This document shows, one piece after another, positions 29,546-38,775 of a stretch of 64,000 bases of DNA. Source of the stretch: Ectothiorhodospira mobilis (GTDB taxonomy: Bacteria > Pseudomonadota > Gammaproteobacteria > Ectothiorhodospirales > Ectothiorhodospiraceae); the NCBI RefSeq assembly GCF_016584115.1, contig NZ_NRSK01000002.1, forward strand, positions 103,465-167,464, in the 5' to 3' direction. The notes beneath the pieces are model-generated. The model was not told the DNA's origin. It made no database searches and saw nothing but the letters and a program-made list of their open reading frames with translations. Positions within the stretch are counted from its first letter, which is position 1; every line of letters begins with the position of its first letter. The position numbers and the translations under genes are program-made.

Positions 29546-31933
29546 TCAGAAGCTTTCCCATTCCCCGTCCTCGGGTCCTTCCAGGGCCTTGGCATTGGAC
29601 CGGCCCCCGTGTTCGCCCCCCCGTGCAGGCGCGGCGTGCGCCCGGCTGGCGGCGCGCTGGCCACCGCCGGGGGCCGGCAGCCCCGGCTGACGGCCGGCAT
29701 CGTCCACGCGGAAGATGCTCACGGCCCGGGCCAGGCCCTGGGACTGCTCCTCCAGGGACTCGGCCGCGGCCGCCGCCTCCTCCACCAGGGAGGCGTTCTG
29801 CTGCGTCACCTCGTCCATCTGCGTCACCGCCGAGTTCACCTGCTCGATGCCCGAACTCTGCTCGTCCGAGGCCGCCGCGATCTCGGCAATGAGATCCGAC
29901 ACCCGCTTCACCTGCTCCACGATCTCCTCCATCTTGCCCCCGGCCTCCATGACCTGCTGGCTGCCGGATTCGATGGTTTCGGAGCTTTCGTTGATCAGGG
30001 TCTTGATCTCCTTGGCCGCCGAGGCGGAGCGCTGCGCCAGGTTGCGCACCTCGCCGGCCACCACGGCAAACCCGCGGCCCTGCTCCCCGGCCCGGGCCGC
30101 CTCCACCGCCGCGTTCAGCGCCAGGATATTGGTCTGGAAGGCGATGCCGTCGATCACCGTGATGATGTCGCTGATCTTGTCGGAGCTCTCGGTGATGGCC
30201 TTCATGGCCTCCATGGCCTCCTTGGCCTTGGCGCCCCCCGTCCCGGCCACGTCCCGGGTCTCGTTGGCCAGGCGGTTGGCCTCGCGGGCATTGTCGGCGT
30301 TCTGCTTCACCGTGGAGGTGAGCTCCTCCATGCTGGAGGCCGTCTCCTCCAGGCTGGAGGCCTGCTCCTCTGTGCGCTGGGACAGGTCCGTGTTCCCCGA
30401 GGCGATCTCCTTGGCCGCCGTGTTGATGGCGTCCACCGACTCCTTGATCTGGCCGATGAGCTCCTTGAGCCGCTCCGCCGTGTTGTTGGTGTCCCGCTTG
30501 AGCTCACCGAAGGTGCCTTCGTAGTCGCCGGTGACCCGCCGGGTCAGGTCGCCCTCGGCCACGGCATTGAGCACGTTGGCCACCTCGCCAAGGCCCGTGG
30601 CGGTCTTCTCCATGAGGGTGTTGACCCCGTTGCCCAGGCGCTGGAAGAAACCGTCCAGTTCCTCCGTTTCCACGCGCCGGGTGAAGTCCCCCTTCACCGC
30701 GCCCTCCACCAGGGCGGTGACCTGGCGCTCCACCTGCACCTCGTCGGTGCGGTCGTTCCATTCCATCACCGTGCCCAGGTGTTCCCCTTCCTGATTGACG
30801 ATGGGGTTGGCGATGAGGCGGAAGGTGTGACCGCCGATGACGATCTCGCCCTGGTAGCCGGAACGGCTGTTCTCCATGCGCTGACGCGCCTCCCCCAGCT
30901 TGTCCTGGAAGACATCGATGCGGGAACCTTCCAGGCGGTCCCCCTGGAACCCGGGCAGTTCCTTGCGGATGCCGTCGCCAGCGCGCCGGAACATGGTGGT
31001 CAGGGCCTGGTTGGTGTAGATGATCCGGGTGTCGGGATCCGCCACCAGGACGCTGGAGGAGACATTGTCCAGGGCGAAGCGGATGCGCAGGTTCTCCGCC
31101 GCGACACGCCGGGTCTCGGTGATGTCGGCGTTGAGCTTGGACTGCATGCTCGCCAGGTTGGAGAGGACCTTGCCGATCTCGTCGTTGTGCGTGATCTGGA
31201 TCTCGTTGTCCAGCTTGCCCTCGGCGATGCGGTTGAAGTAGCCCACCGCCCGGTTCAGCGGCCCGACGATGGCCCGGATAAGCAGCCAGCCGATGACGGC
31301 AGAGACCAGCACGCCGATGGTGATCATGATCACGGCCGCATTACGGGTGGTGCTGTAGGTATCCACGGCGCTCTGGAACTCCTGCCGGCCCACTTCCTGC
31401 TGCAGATCCAGCAGATCCCGGACCACCTCCACCGCGGCGTCATAGCTGGGATTGGTCACCTCCACCATGCGGATGTTGGCCTCGGCGAATTCCCCGGCCT
31501 CATAGAGATTACTGGTGGCCACCAGCCCCTCGCGCACGAATTCCGCCCGCAACTCCGTAAAACGCTCCGCCAGGCGCCGCTCTTCGGGGGTGAGGTAGGT
31601 ATCCATATAGGCCGACCAGAGCTCGTCGATCCGGCGGATGTTGCTGCGGATCTGGTCGGTATGCAGGGTGATGGGATGATCGTGCAGGCGGCTCTCCTGC
31701 AGGCGCGGGTCGTGCATCGCCGCCAGGTTGAGCTCGATGATGTTGGCCTGCATGAGGTTATTGATATCGGCGATCTGCTGGGAGGGGATGAGGCGGTCCT
31801 GATAGACCGTGCGGAGCCCTTCATTGGCCCCCTGCATCCCGGTCAGCCCCATGGCCCCGATGATCACCAGGAGGACGGACAGCAGCGCGATGACAAAGAT
31901 CAGGCGCGCCTTGACGCTGATGTTCTTGAGCAA
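29546..31933 (-). CDS. Methyl-accepting chemotaxis protein with C-terminal EWESF tether
   Basis: A 795-residue chemoreceptor. The order is TM1 (about residues 8-30), a four-helix periplasmic sensor (about 30-170), TM2 (about 173-195), HAMP, a cytoplasmic PAS-like domain (about 265-385), a second HAMP-like segment and the methyl-accepting domain (about 465-745). The conserved signalling tip and flank are intact ([40 protein letters not shown]). The protein ends GEWESF, matching the pentapeptide that docks CheR and CheB. The start is proposed to be TTG at 31933, giving [11 protein letters not shown], because AGGAGAGG precedes it and a sigma-28-like promoter lies upstream. Confidence 0.88.
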   Translation of the reverse strand: MLKNISVKARLIFVIALLSVLLVIIGAMGLTGMQGANEGLRTVYQDRLIPSQQIADINNLMQANIIELNLAAMHDPRLQESRLHDHPITLHTDQIRSNIRRIDELWSAYMDTYLTPEERRLAERFTELRAEFVREGLVATSNLYEAGEFAEANIRMVEVTNPSYDAAVEVVRDLLDLQQEVGRQEFQSAVDTYSTTRNAAVIMITIGVLVSAVIGWLLIRAIVGPLNRAVGYFNRIAEGKLDNEIQITHNDEIGKVLSNLASMQSKLNADITETRRVAAENLRIRFALDNVSSSVLVADPDTRIIYTNQALTTMFRRAGDGIRKELPGFQGDRLEGSRIDVFQDKLGEARQRMENSRSGYQGEIVIGGHTFRLIANPIVNQEGEHLGTVMEWNDRTDEVQVERQVTALVEGAVKGDFTRRVETEELDGFFQRLGNGVNTLMEKTATGLGEVANVLNAVAEGDLTRRVTGDYEGTFGELKRDTNNTAERLKELIGQIKESVDAINTAAKEIASGNTDLSQRTEEQASSLEETASSMEELTSTVKQNADNAREANRLANETRDVAGTGGAKAKEAMEAMKAITESSDKISDIITVIDGIAFQTNILALNAAVEAARAGEQGRGFAVVAGEVRNLAQRSASAAKEIKTLINESSETIESGSQQVMEAGGKMEEIVEQVKRVSDLIAEIAAASDEQSSGIEQVNSAVTQMDEVTQQNASLVEEAAAAAESLEEQSQGLARAVSIFRVDDAGRQPGLPAPGGGQRAASRAHAAPARGGEHGGRSNAKALEGPEDGEWESF

Positions 31934-31986
31934 TGGATCCTCTCCTTGCAGGCTGATGGACTGCGGCACCTTGGCTTTGCTCAATG

Positions 31987-32013
31987 GAATCGGCCGCCGC
32001 CACCGATTCTTGA
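31987..32013 (-). promoter_or_regulatory. Candidate sigma-28 (FliA) promoter of the chemoreceptor
   Basis: On the minus strand TCAA (32013-32010) is followed after exactly 15 bases by GCCGATTC (31994-31987). The enterobacterial FliA consensus is TAAA-N15-GCCGATAA. Transcription would start near 31980, which leaves about 47 bases before the TTG start at 31933 and rules out the TTG at 31984 as the start codon. Confidence 0.65.
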
Positions 32014-32056
32014 GGCCCCATGGGGTCCTGGCCCCATATCCGGATCCGGCCGGGTC

Positions 32057-34906
32057 TCATGCGCCCGGCGGTGCACCTGCGCCCCCGCGGGCGCTGGCGC
32101 GCATCAGATGCTGAAAGGCCATCTCCGCCTGGGTCTGAGCCGCCTGCAGTTCCGGCAGATGGCGCTGCAGGGCATCCCTCCAGCCCCGGCGGCGCAGCTT
32201 GCGCAACGTCTGCACCTGGGCACGCATGCGCCGATGGGCCCGGCCCAGTTCCTCGAAGCCGGGATGCTCCCCATAGCGGTTGGCTCCGCTGCCGAAATAC
32301 CAGCGCTCGAAACGTTTCAGGGCGGCATCCGCCTCGGGGGAGGTCCTGCCCCCCTCCACAAGGACCCGCATCAGTTCCCCCGACCAGCGGGCGTGGCAGC
32401 GGGCCGCCAGCCCCAGGGTGGGATCCCCCTCCTGCGGGAGCCGGGCGGCCAGGTCCTCCCAGGAGCGTTCCCGACGCCATTGCTCCACCCAGGACGGCAA
32501 CGCCTCCGGGGGCAACGCGGCAGTGAAGGCATACCCCTGGGCCTGCACGCAGCCCAGGCGCAGCAGCAGCGCCGCATGTTCCAGGGTCTCCACCCCTTCC
32601 GCAACCACCTGCTTGTTGAAGGTGCGGGCCAGGCGCACGATGCTCTCCACCATGTCCAGATCGTTGGGATCCTGCAACATGTCCAGGACGAAGCTGCGGT
32701 CGATCTTGAGGATGGCCACCGGCAGGGTACGCAGATAGCTGAGGGAAGCATAGCCGGTGCCGAAATCGTCCAGGGCGAACTGGGCGCCATGATGGAGGCA
32801 GCGGGAGATCACCTCGCTGGCGTGGTGCAGGTCCGCCAGGGTGGTGGTTTCCAGGATCTCGAACTGCAGATCCTCGGGGGAGACCCCGGGATGGGCCTCC
32901 AGCCCCCGGCGCCAGGCGGGCTCGAAGCGCGGCCCCAAGAGGAATTCGCCGCTGACGTTGATGCCCACGGGGCAATGAAAGCCCGCACGCCGCCAGCATT
33001 CCATCTGCCTCAGCACCTGTTCCAGCACCCATTCGTCCAGATCCTCCTCCAGACCCGCGGCGCGGAAGGCGGGCAGGAAGTGATCCGGCCCGCGCAACCC
33101 GTATCCCGGCTCGTCCCAGCGCACCAGGGCCTCCGCCCCCAACAGTTCCCCGGTGCGCAGATCCACCTTGGGCTGATAGTGGACGGTCAGCTCCCCCTCC
33201 CGCATGGCCAGACGGACCCGGTCGGCATGACGCTGCAGATCCCGGACCTCGCGATGACGCTCGGGATCGAAGCGGTGATAGCGGTTGCGTCCGGCCTCCT
33301 TGGCCTGATACATGGCCTGGTCGGCGTGGCGCAGCAGATGGTCGGGGTCCCCCTCGTCCGGCGGGCAGAAGGTCACGCCGATGCTGGCGGAGACCTGCAG
33401 CCGCAGACCGTCCAGCCACACCGGACCGCTGGCGGCCTCCAGTACCCGGCGCAGGGCGGCGTCGGCGCGATCCGGGGAGCCGATGCGGTTGAACAGGATG
33501 ACAAACTCATCCCCGCCCAGGCGGCCGAGGGTATCCCCCGACCGCAACAGTTCCTTGAGCCGTCCGGTGATCTCCAGCAGCAATCGATCCCCCACGGCAT
33601 GGCCATGGCGGTCATTGATGGTCTTGAAGCCGTCCAGGTCCAGGTAACACACTGCCAGCGGGTTGCCGTGGCGGCGGGCGGCGGTCACGGCCCGCTCCAG
33701 GCGCGCCGCCAGCAGGCGGCGGTTGGGTACCCCGGTGAGGGCGTCGTAGTGGGCGATGCGGTCCAGTTCGGCCTGATGGGTGCCGATGCGATGGATCAGG
33801 TCGTTGAAGGCGGTGACCAGCCCCCCCAGCTCGTCCGCGCGATGCCGTTGCGGCAGTCGCAGGGGCTGAAAGGGCCCCACATGGGACTGACGGGCCTGTT
33901 CCGCCAAGGTACGCAGCGGGAGCCCGATATAGCGGGTGAGGAAGGCCAGCAACCCCAGCATGATCACCAGCATCAGGGCCCCGATGAGAAAGACCGTGCG
34001 CACCAGGACCCCGGCCTCTCCGCCCTGGTCCCGCACGCTCATGAGCACCCCCGCCGGGGCCTGCAGATGGGCCAGGTCCAGGGGGCGCCAGGCCAGATGC
34101 CAGCCCTTTGGGGAAGGGGCGGCGGCCTGCTGCACCGGCAACGGCCAGGCCAGCTCCGCCAATCCCCGGCCCTGGGCCCCCGGGATCATGAAGAGGCGAT
34201 CCCCCAGGGTGAGACCCACCCCCTCCAGGCGGGCGTTATGCCGGATCGCATTGAACAGGGAGAGCTTGTCCGACAGGATCACCGCCCCGGCCAGATGGGC
34301 CACGGCGCGGCCGGTGGCGGGATCGCGTACCCCCCGGCGTACCACCAGCACCAGCGACGGCGCCCGGTTGGCGTCCCCGGGGTGGACCACCAGACGGGTC
34401 TTGTAAAGGTACGGGGTGGCGGCGCGTCGGGCGAGCCAGTCCTGCAGATCCACCCGGTGCCTCAGGGCCACCCCGCCGGCGGCCCAGGGGGTGGCGGTGT
34501 CCCGGGTGAGGACCACGGCATCGAAGCGCCGCGCCACCGCCCCCGCCCGAATGCGGTTGAGCACCCTCGCGGCCTGCTCCGGATGATCCCCCCGCACCGC
34601 CTGTTCCAGCGCCGGCAGCCGCGCCAGTTCCCCCACGGCCCGTTCCGCCGCCTGGATCTCCTGGTCCAGCACCAGGGCGGCCAGGGCGGCGCTGCGGTCA
34701 AAGCCACGCTGCAGCTCCTGCAGCGTGGTCTCCCGTGCACCCTGCACCGCCAGCAGCACCGCCAGCAGGGTGAAGACCATCATGGCCCCGCCCAGGGCCA
34801 CCACCAGGGTGCGGATCAGCGTCCTGGGACGAGATGCGCTGGGGGCGCTCTTTGGGCCGGCGGAGGGATCGGCGGAGGTCACGATCGGGGCATCTGCCGT
34901 TTTCAT
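32057..34906 (-). CDS. Membrane sensor with GGDEF, EAL and C-terminal CZB-like domains
   Basis: A 949-residue cyclic-di-GMP enzyme. TM1 lies at about residues 30-55, a periplasmic sensor at about 56-300 and TM2 at about 300-325, followed by HAMP. The GGDEF domain has RLGGDEF at about 465 with the RxxD inhibitory site RSGD just before. The EAL domain has GAEALVRW at about 592 and DDFGTGYASL later, so both synthesis and hydrolysis motifs look intact. The last 120 residues (HARWSGEL, RWYFGSGANRYGEHPGF, RAHRRMRAQ) resemble the zinc-binding CZB domain but lack its Cys. The ATG overlaps the stop of the LuxP-like gene by ATGA, suggesting that the binding protein delivers its ligand here. Confidence 0.9.
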   Translation of the reverse strand: MKTADAPIVTSADPSAGPKSAPSASRPRTLIRTLVVALGGAMMVFTLLAVLLAVQGARETTLQELQRGFDRSAALAALVLDQEIQAAERAVGELARLPALEQAVRGDHPEQAARVLNRIRAGAVARRFDAVVLTRDTATPWAAGGVALRHRVDLQDWLARRAATPYLYKTRLVVHPGDANRAPSLVLVVRRGVRDPATGRAVAHLAGAVILSDKLSLFNAIRHNARLEGVGLTLGDRLFMIPGAQGRGLAELAWPLPVQQAAAPSPKGWHLAWRPLDLAHLQAPAGVLMSVRDQGGEAGVLVRTVFLIGALMLVIMLGLLAFLTRYIGLPLRTLAEQARQSHVGPFQPLRLPQRHRADELGGLVTAFNDLIHRIGTHQAELDRIAHYDALTGVPNRRLLAARLERAVTAARRHGNPLAVCYLDLDGFKTINDRHGHAVGDRLLLEITGRLKELLRSGDTLGRLGGDEFVILFNRIGSPDRADAALRRVLEAASGPVWLDGLRLQVSASIGVTFCPPDEGDPDHLLRHADQAMYQAKEAGRNRYHRFDPERHREVRDLQRHADRVRLAMREGELTVHYQPKVDLRTGELLGAEALVRWDEPGYGLRGPDHFLPAFRAAGLEEDLDEWVLEQVLRQMECWRRAGFHCPVGINVSGEFLLGPRFEPAWRRGLEAHPGVSPEDLQFEILETTTLADLHHASEVISRCLHHGAQFALDDFGTGYASLSYLRTLPVAILKIDRSFVLDMLQDPNDLDMVESIVRLARTFNKQVVAEGVETLEHAALLLRLGCVQAQGYAFTAALPPEALPSWVEQWRRERSWEDLAARLPQEGDPTLGLAARCHARWSGELMRVLVEGGRTSPEADAALKRFERWYFGSGANRYGEHPGFEELGRAHRRMRAQVQTLRKLRRRGWRDALQRHLPELQAAQTQAEMAFQHLMRASARGGAGAPPGA

Positions 34907-36087
34907 GGGGGCATCCCCGTCCCCGCGTCTCGGAGTGCGGCGGGGTCCTCCCGGGCATCCCGTCCGGAGTAACGGAAGGCCCGGGCCTCAAGGCCGCGCA
35001 ACACCTGGGCCGGGGTCTGCCGGGTCACCAGCACCATGTCCCCGGCGTATACGGTGGGCACCTGGCCTCCCTTTCCCGCCACATCCAGGGCGATGGCCTC
35101 GGCCATGGCCACGCCGGCATCGTCGTTCATGCGCATGACCGTGGCTGCCAGGCGGCCCGCCTCCAGGGCCGCCAGCTCCTCGCTGCCCCCACCCCAGCCG
35201 GTCACCAGGACCCTGCGCTGCGGTGGTACCGCCTCTTCCACCCATCCGGCGGCCACCAGGGCCATGTCCGTGGCGCAGGCGATGACCGCCTTCAACTCCG
35301 GGTAACGCGCCAGGGCATCCCGGGTGGCCCGACGCACCACGGGGGCCAGGAAATCGGTGACATAGCCCTCCCGGATGCGCAGGCCGCTCCCTTCCAGGGC
35401 CTTGATGAAGGCGCCGCCCCGGGCGCGGCTGACATAGCCGTCGGTGCCATAGAGGATCACCAGGTCGCCACCGGGGAGTACGTCACGCAAATGCGCCGCC
35501 AGGATGCGCGATCCCTGGACATGGTCAAAGCCCACATAGAGCAGGGGCTGGCGGCCGTCCCAGGCGCGCACCGGGGTGGTGATGTTCTGCAGGATAAGGC
35601 CTGGCCCATCCCCCCGGGCCAGGATGCGGTCGATGAGTTCGCGGTGCAGGTCCGTGTCCAGGGTGTAGACGAGATAATCCGGGTCCTGGCCCAGGACCTC
35701 CCTGAGCTGATCGGCCTGCAGCTGCACGTCCCCGCTGTCGGGCCCCGTGAAAAAGACCTGCAGATCCAGATCCAGGCCCAGTTCCCGGGCCCGTTCCCGG
35801 AAGGCCAGCAGGTTGCGGCGCCAGTAGCCGGAACTCTGCAACCCGGGATAGATCACCGCCACCTGGACCCGCTGCCGGGATCCGTCCCCCCGCTCCGCCA
35901 GGGGGCGTGCGGGACCGCGCACCCGCCGGGTGAAGGCCTCCGTCAGGGCAGCCTGTTCCGGGTGGCGTTCCAGGTAGTCCCCGATGCTCCAGTACCCGGC
36001 GGGGACCTGGGCCACAGCCAGACCTCCGGCCCCGGCCAGCAGGGTGGCCAGCAGGACCTGCGCCATCGTATGGATCCAGCGGGACAT
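34903..36087 (-). CDS. Periplasmic binding protein, LuxP/ribose-binding-like
   Basis: A 394-residue periplasmic binding protein of the type I fold. It has a signal peptide of about 26 residues ending in AVAQ. The mature protein begins GYWSIGDYLERHPEQ, and its two lobes contain VAVIYPGLQSSGYWRRN, ILQNITTPVRAWDGRQPLLYVGFDH, LVILYGTDGYVSRARG and AVIACATDMALVAAGWV. The N-terminal extension and these segments recall LuxP, the autoinducer-2 receptor that pairs with LuxQ. No ABC permease is adjacent. Instead the gene overlaps a membrane GGDEF-EAL sensor, so a signalling role is more likely than uptake. The ligand is unknown. Confidence 0.82.
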   Translation of the reverse strand: MSRWIHTMAQVLLATLLAGAGGLAVAQVPAGYWSIGDYLERHPEQAALTEAFTRRVRGPARPLAERGDGSRQRVQVAVIYPGLQSSGYWRRNLLAFRERARELGLDLDLQVFFTGPDSGDVQLQADQLREVLGQDPDYLVYTLDTDLHRELIDRILARGDGPGLILQNITTPVRAWDGRQPLLYVGFDHVQGSRILAAHLRDVLPGGDLVILYGTDGYVSRARGGAFIKALEGSGLRIREGYVTDFLAPVVRRATRDALARYPELKAVIACATDMALVAAGWVEEAVPPQRRVLVTGWGGGSEELAALEAGRLAATVMRMNDDAGVAMAEAIALDVAGKGGQVPTVYAGDMVLVTRQTPAQVLRGLEARAFRYSGRDAREDPAALRDAGTGMPP

Positions 36088-36231
36088 GGGGACCGCCCCT
36101 GGGTTTTGAACCGGATCTCAATGGTACCCGGCGGCGACCTGCCGGGCCATCCCGATCCGGCACGCGCCTCTGGCCCCCATCGCGGGCAGGCACTAGGATC
36201 GGGGGCGGATCCAGCCATGCAGGGTTCAGCC

Positions 36232-36630
36232 ATGACCGAGGTCTTCGTCTACGGCACCCTACTCAGGGGGCTCCGTTTCCACGGGGCCCTGAAGGGGGCC
36301 ACCTTCCTGGGTCCTGCCCGGGTCCGGGGCCGGCTCTTCGACCTGGGGCCCTATCCTGCCCTCGCGGACGGCCCGGACCAGGTGCACGGGGAGGTCTACC
36401 GGGTGGATGCCGGGACCCTAGCCCGCCTGGACCGCATCGAGGACTTCGATCCCCGGGATCCCGAGGGTTCCCTGTACCGCCGGGTGGTGCGCCGGTCCTG
36501 GCTGCCGGATGGGGAGTTCCGGGATGTGCAGGTCTACCTCTACAACGCCCGGGTGGATCCCCGGCGGCGCATCCCCCACGGGGACTATCGCCGCCATCTG
36601 CAATCCCTTCGGGGCAAGGCCACCCCGTAA
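36232..36630 (+). CDS. Gamma-glutamylcyclotransferase-like protein (YtfP/GGCT fold)
   Basis: A 132-residue protein of the GGCT-like fold. It starts MTEVFVYGTLLRG, the substrate-cavity YGTLL motif, and continues with GRLFDLGPYPAL, VHGEVYRVD and LDRIEDFDP, the last carrying the candidate catalytic Glu. Such proteins release 5-oxoproline from gamma-glutamyl amines, but many family members have no known substrate. An in-frame ATG at 36217 would add five residues. Confidence 0.85.
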   Translation: MTEVFVYGTLLRGLRFHGALKGATFLGPARVRGRLFDLGPYPALADGPDQVHGEVYRVDAGTLARLDRIEDFDPRDPEGSLYRRVVRRSWLPDGEFRDVQVYLYNARVDPRRRIPHGDYRRHLQSLRGKATP

Positions 36631-36687
36631 GGAGCGATCACCGGGATCGCGCACTGCGACCCCTCTTTTATTGAAACGTTATAACGT

Positions 36688-36713
36688 AAAAAACCCACCC
36701 CGAACGGGGTGGG
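36688..36713 (-). terminator. Intrinsic terminator for the DUF6858-like gene
   Basis: CCCACCCCG and CGGGGTGGG form a perfect 9-bp stem with a two-base spacer, followed on the minus strand by six T. It lies 67 bases downstream of the stop at 36780. Confidence 0.85.
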
Positions 36714-36779
36714 TCCATTCGGTCGCGGCGTACATGGCACCGCGATCCCGCCTCCTTCCTCCCGGCGGTCTTGGCCGGA

Positions 36780-37175
36780 TCAGTCCTTGTTGCGCACCGC
36801 GCGGGTCCACTCCTCCATGGCGGCATTGGCGGCCGGCATGGGGGCCTCGAGGAAATCGATCACGAAGCGGTCGGCCATCTCGCACACGCCGATGGAGCGG
36901 GGGCGCACGGCCATGGCCCGGGGCGTGGGCAGCTTGATGCCGAAGCAGAAGAGGATGTGCTTGGCATCCAGGATCTCCGGGCTGATCTCGCCCTCTTCCA
37001 GCTGCTTGGTGTGGTTGTAGTGATCGAATTCACCGATGTACTGGGCCACCGGGTGGGCGTCCACCTTCTCCTTGAAGTAGGCGATGATCTCGGGCGCGGA
37101 CTGGAAGGTGGTCTCGGACTTGTCCACTTCGAAATAGAAGACGGGATACTTTTCCTGGAACAGGGTCTGCTTCAT
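36780..37175 (-). CDS. Small conserved soluble protein (DUF6858-like), function unknown
   Basis: A 131-residue soluble protein starting MKQTLFQEKYPVFYFEVDKS. The segments AYFKEKVDAHPVAQYIGEFDHY, AKHILFCFGIKLPTPRAMAVRP and CEMADRFVIDFLEAPMP look conserved rather than random. From memory it resembles proteins named DUF6858 in sulfur-oxidising and phototrophic bacteria; this is not verified. A GGGAG site lies seven bases before the ATG. It follows a ten-helix membrane protein on the same strand after 160 bases and has its own terminator. Confidence 0.65.
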   Translation of the reverse strand: MKQTLFQEKYPVFYFEVDKSETTFQSAPEIIAYFKEKVDAHPVAQYIGEFDHYNHTKQLEEGEISPEILDAKHILFCFGIKLPTPRAMAVRPRSIGVCEMADRFVIDFLEAPMPAANAAMEEWTRAVRNKD

Positions 37176-37334
37176 TGAGAACTCCCAATGGATGCGATTG
37201 CGGATTTACAGGGATCCGGCGGGAAAGACACCCGCCGGGTTTGCCCTCGAGGCCCTGCTTGTTCAGGGCCCCACAGGGGTCGGTGGGCGGCACCCGGAAG
37301 GCCGGATGCCGCCGATGTGCCGGGCGCCGCCCGC

Positions 37335-38540
37335 TTAGCGTGTCGCCGTGGCCGTGGACCCAGCAGGATCGTGCAGCACATGGCGTTTGAGGTGCAGCAT
37401 CACCTGCACCGTCTTGGCCTGCACCAGCACGAACGGGACCATGAGCGTGTAGTGGACCCAGGAGCCGGCCTGCACCACGCCGCTGGCGATCAGCCCCAGG
37501 TGGATGAAGAACAGGCCGAAGACGAAGAAGGCCACCCCGGGGCAGATGAGGGTGAAGGTCCCGGCATCCCCCTTGGGGCCGCGCACGTAATCGCGAAAAT
37601 AGCCCAGGCGCTGCATCACCGCATAACCGATGAGACCGAAGAGGATCTGCGCCGAAACGATGCCGGCACCGAACACCAGGATGTCCGTGTGATCCATGGG
37701 CTGACCCAGGGTGTGGTGCATGCCGTAGCTCAGGCGCACCCAGGTGATGCCCATGAGGGTGAGGATGGGAATGATGATCCACAGGCTGGGGCTGGCCGCC
37801 TCGCGAATCCCCTTGATCATCATGGCCTGGAAGCCGTGCACCAGCTTGATCACCGCCAGCAGGGCCGCCGAGGTTAAGAAGAACAGGGATAGCAGCATCC
37901 CCGTCATCATGGTCACCAGGGTCTGGCTCATCATGGCCGGGGCGGCGAAACCCACAGCAATCATCGCCAGGGCGAAGATGGCGATCATGGGGGAGAGGCT
38001 GTTGTTGGTGGAGAAGTCCACGTTCCCCTGGGCCAGGGTGCGGGCGAAATAGGTGGTGAGGATCCTCAGGGCGTACACCCCCACCGCGGCGAAACCCGCC
38101 AGGGCCATGGGGAAGAGCCATTCCACCACCGACCACAGTCCGGGCACGAACAACGCCCCCAGCACAAACAGGATGTTGATGGTCATGGCCAGGGTCAGGG
38201 GAATGGCCATGAGGGCGATCTCATCGTTGCTGTTGCGCAGCTCCCCGAAGGCCGGGGTGCGGCGGAATATGCGGTATTCCCGCAGGTTCCACGCCAGCAG
38301 CCGGAAGTGGAGCGCGGCGAAGAACAGCACCAGCAACAGGGCCAATGCCAGCAGCACCGAACCCAGGGAGACCGGAGCGGTGAGGATGGGCCAGATGTGG
38401 TCGAAGGTCACCAGCGGCACGCCCTGGTGATCCACCAGGAACATGGGATAGAGAAAAAAGGAAACCGCCAGCCCGCCGGCCCCTAATGGGGCCAGAAAAA
38501 ACAACGGGTTGTACGATTCTCCCAGATTACGCCTGAGCAT
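37335..38540 (-). CDS. Ten-helix membrane protein (TsoY-like), function unknown
   Basis: A 401-residue integral membrane protein with about ten hydrophobic segments: residues 20-36, 48-73, 106-130, 142-160, 184-202, 208-235, 255-272, 285-305, 330-352 and 360-380. Its length and helix count resemble the tellurite-resistance/dicarboxylate (TDT)/SLAC1 fold. From memory it matches proteins labelled TsoY, some of which are selenoproteins; no in-frame UGA is present here. It is divergent from a SLAC1-family gene, and the two share an intergenic region with an FNR-type box. The transported ion is unknown. Confidence 0.6.
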   Translation of the reverse strand: MLRRNLGESYNPLFFLAPLGAGGLAVSFFLYPMFLVDHQGVPLVTFDHIWPILTAPVSLGSVLLALALLLVLFFAALHFRLLAWNLREYRIFRRTPAFGELRNSNDEIALMAIPLTLAMTINILFVLGALFVPGLWSVVEWLFPMALAGFAAVGVYALRILTTYFARTLAQGNVDFSTNNSLSPMIAIFALAMIAVGFAAPAMMSQTLVTMMTGMLLSLFFLTSAALLAVIKLVHGFQAMMIKGIREAASPSLWIIIPILTLMGITWVRLSYGMHHTLGQPMDHTDILVFGAGIVSAQILFGLIGYAVMQRLGYFRDYVRGPKGDAGTFTLICPGVAFFVFGLFFIHLGLIASGVVQAGSWVHYTLMVPFVLVQAKTVQVMLHLKRHVLHDPAGSTATATR

Positions 38541-38651
38541 TGCCTGACCTCGGTTGGTACGCCGGATCTTTCATTATGGAATCAGTATTTTCTAATATTC
38601 AACCCCATCGGTCCCCGGCGGCCTGTTCTCCTGCAAAGAGGCGGACAGGGA

Positions 38652-38665
38652 TTGAAAAAGGTCAA
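38652..38665. promoter_or_regulatory. Candidate FNR/NnrR-type box
   Basis: TTGAAAAAGGTCAA fits the symmetric pattern TTG-N8-CAA used by the FNR/CRP-superfamily regulators (FNR, Anr, NnrR). It lies in the 235-base divergent region. A TATTAT element at 38693-38698 in an AT-rich stretch could be the -10 of the rightward promoter, putting the box near -46. Confidence 0.4.
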
Positions 38666-38775
38666 TGTCAGTACCTGAGTATATTGGTATTGTATTATAT
38701 TCCCATTCGCCGAAGGAACAGCCGGCCTCCGGGTTCACATCCACCATCCAACCACATCACGAGGAACCGTACACG

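Noticed and set aside
31934..31984. TTG at 31984 as the chemoreceptor start
   Set aside because: The sigma-28-like -10 element ends at 31987, so transcription would begin downstream of that codon. TTG at 31933 has a far better ribosome-binding site and the usual receptor N-terminus.
29426..34972. Very long plus-strand open frame opposite the chemoreceptor and GGDEF-EAL genes
   Set aside because: It is antisense to two genes with clear domains, is rich in His, Gln, Gly and Pro, and has no recognisable domain. High GC content makes such frames common.
37335..38540. Selenocysteine codon in the TsoY-like gene
   Set aside because: Some family members are said to be selenoproteins, but the frame here is uninterrupted from ATG to TAG-type stop, with no internal UGA.
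38652..38686. Sigma-70 promoter using TTGAAA and the downstream TATATT
   Set aside because: The spacing is 22 bases, too long for a standard promoter. The FNR-type box interpretation of the same bases is more economical.
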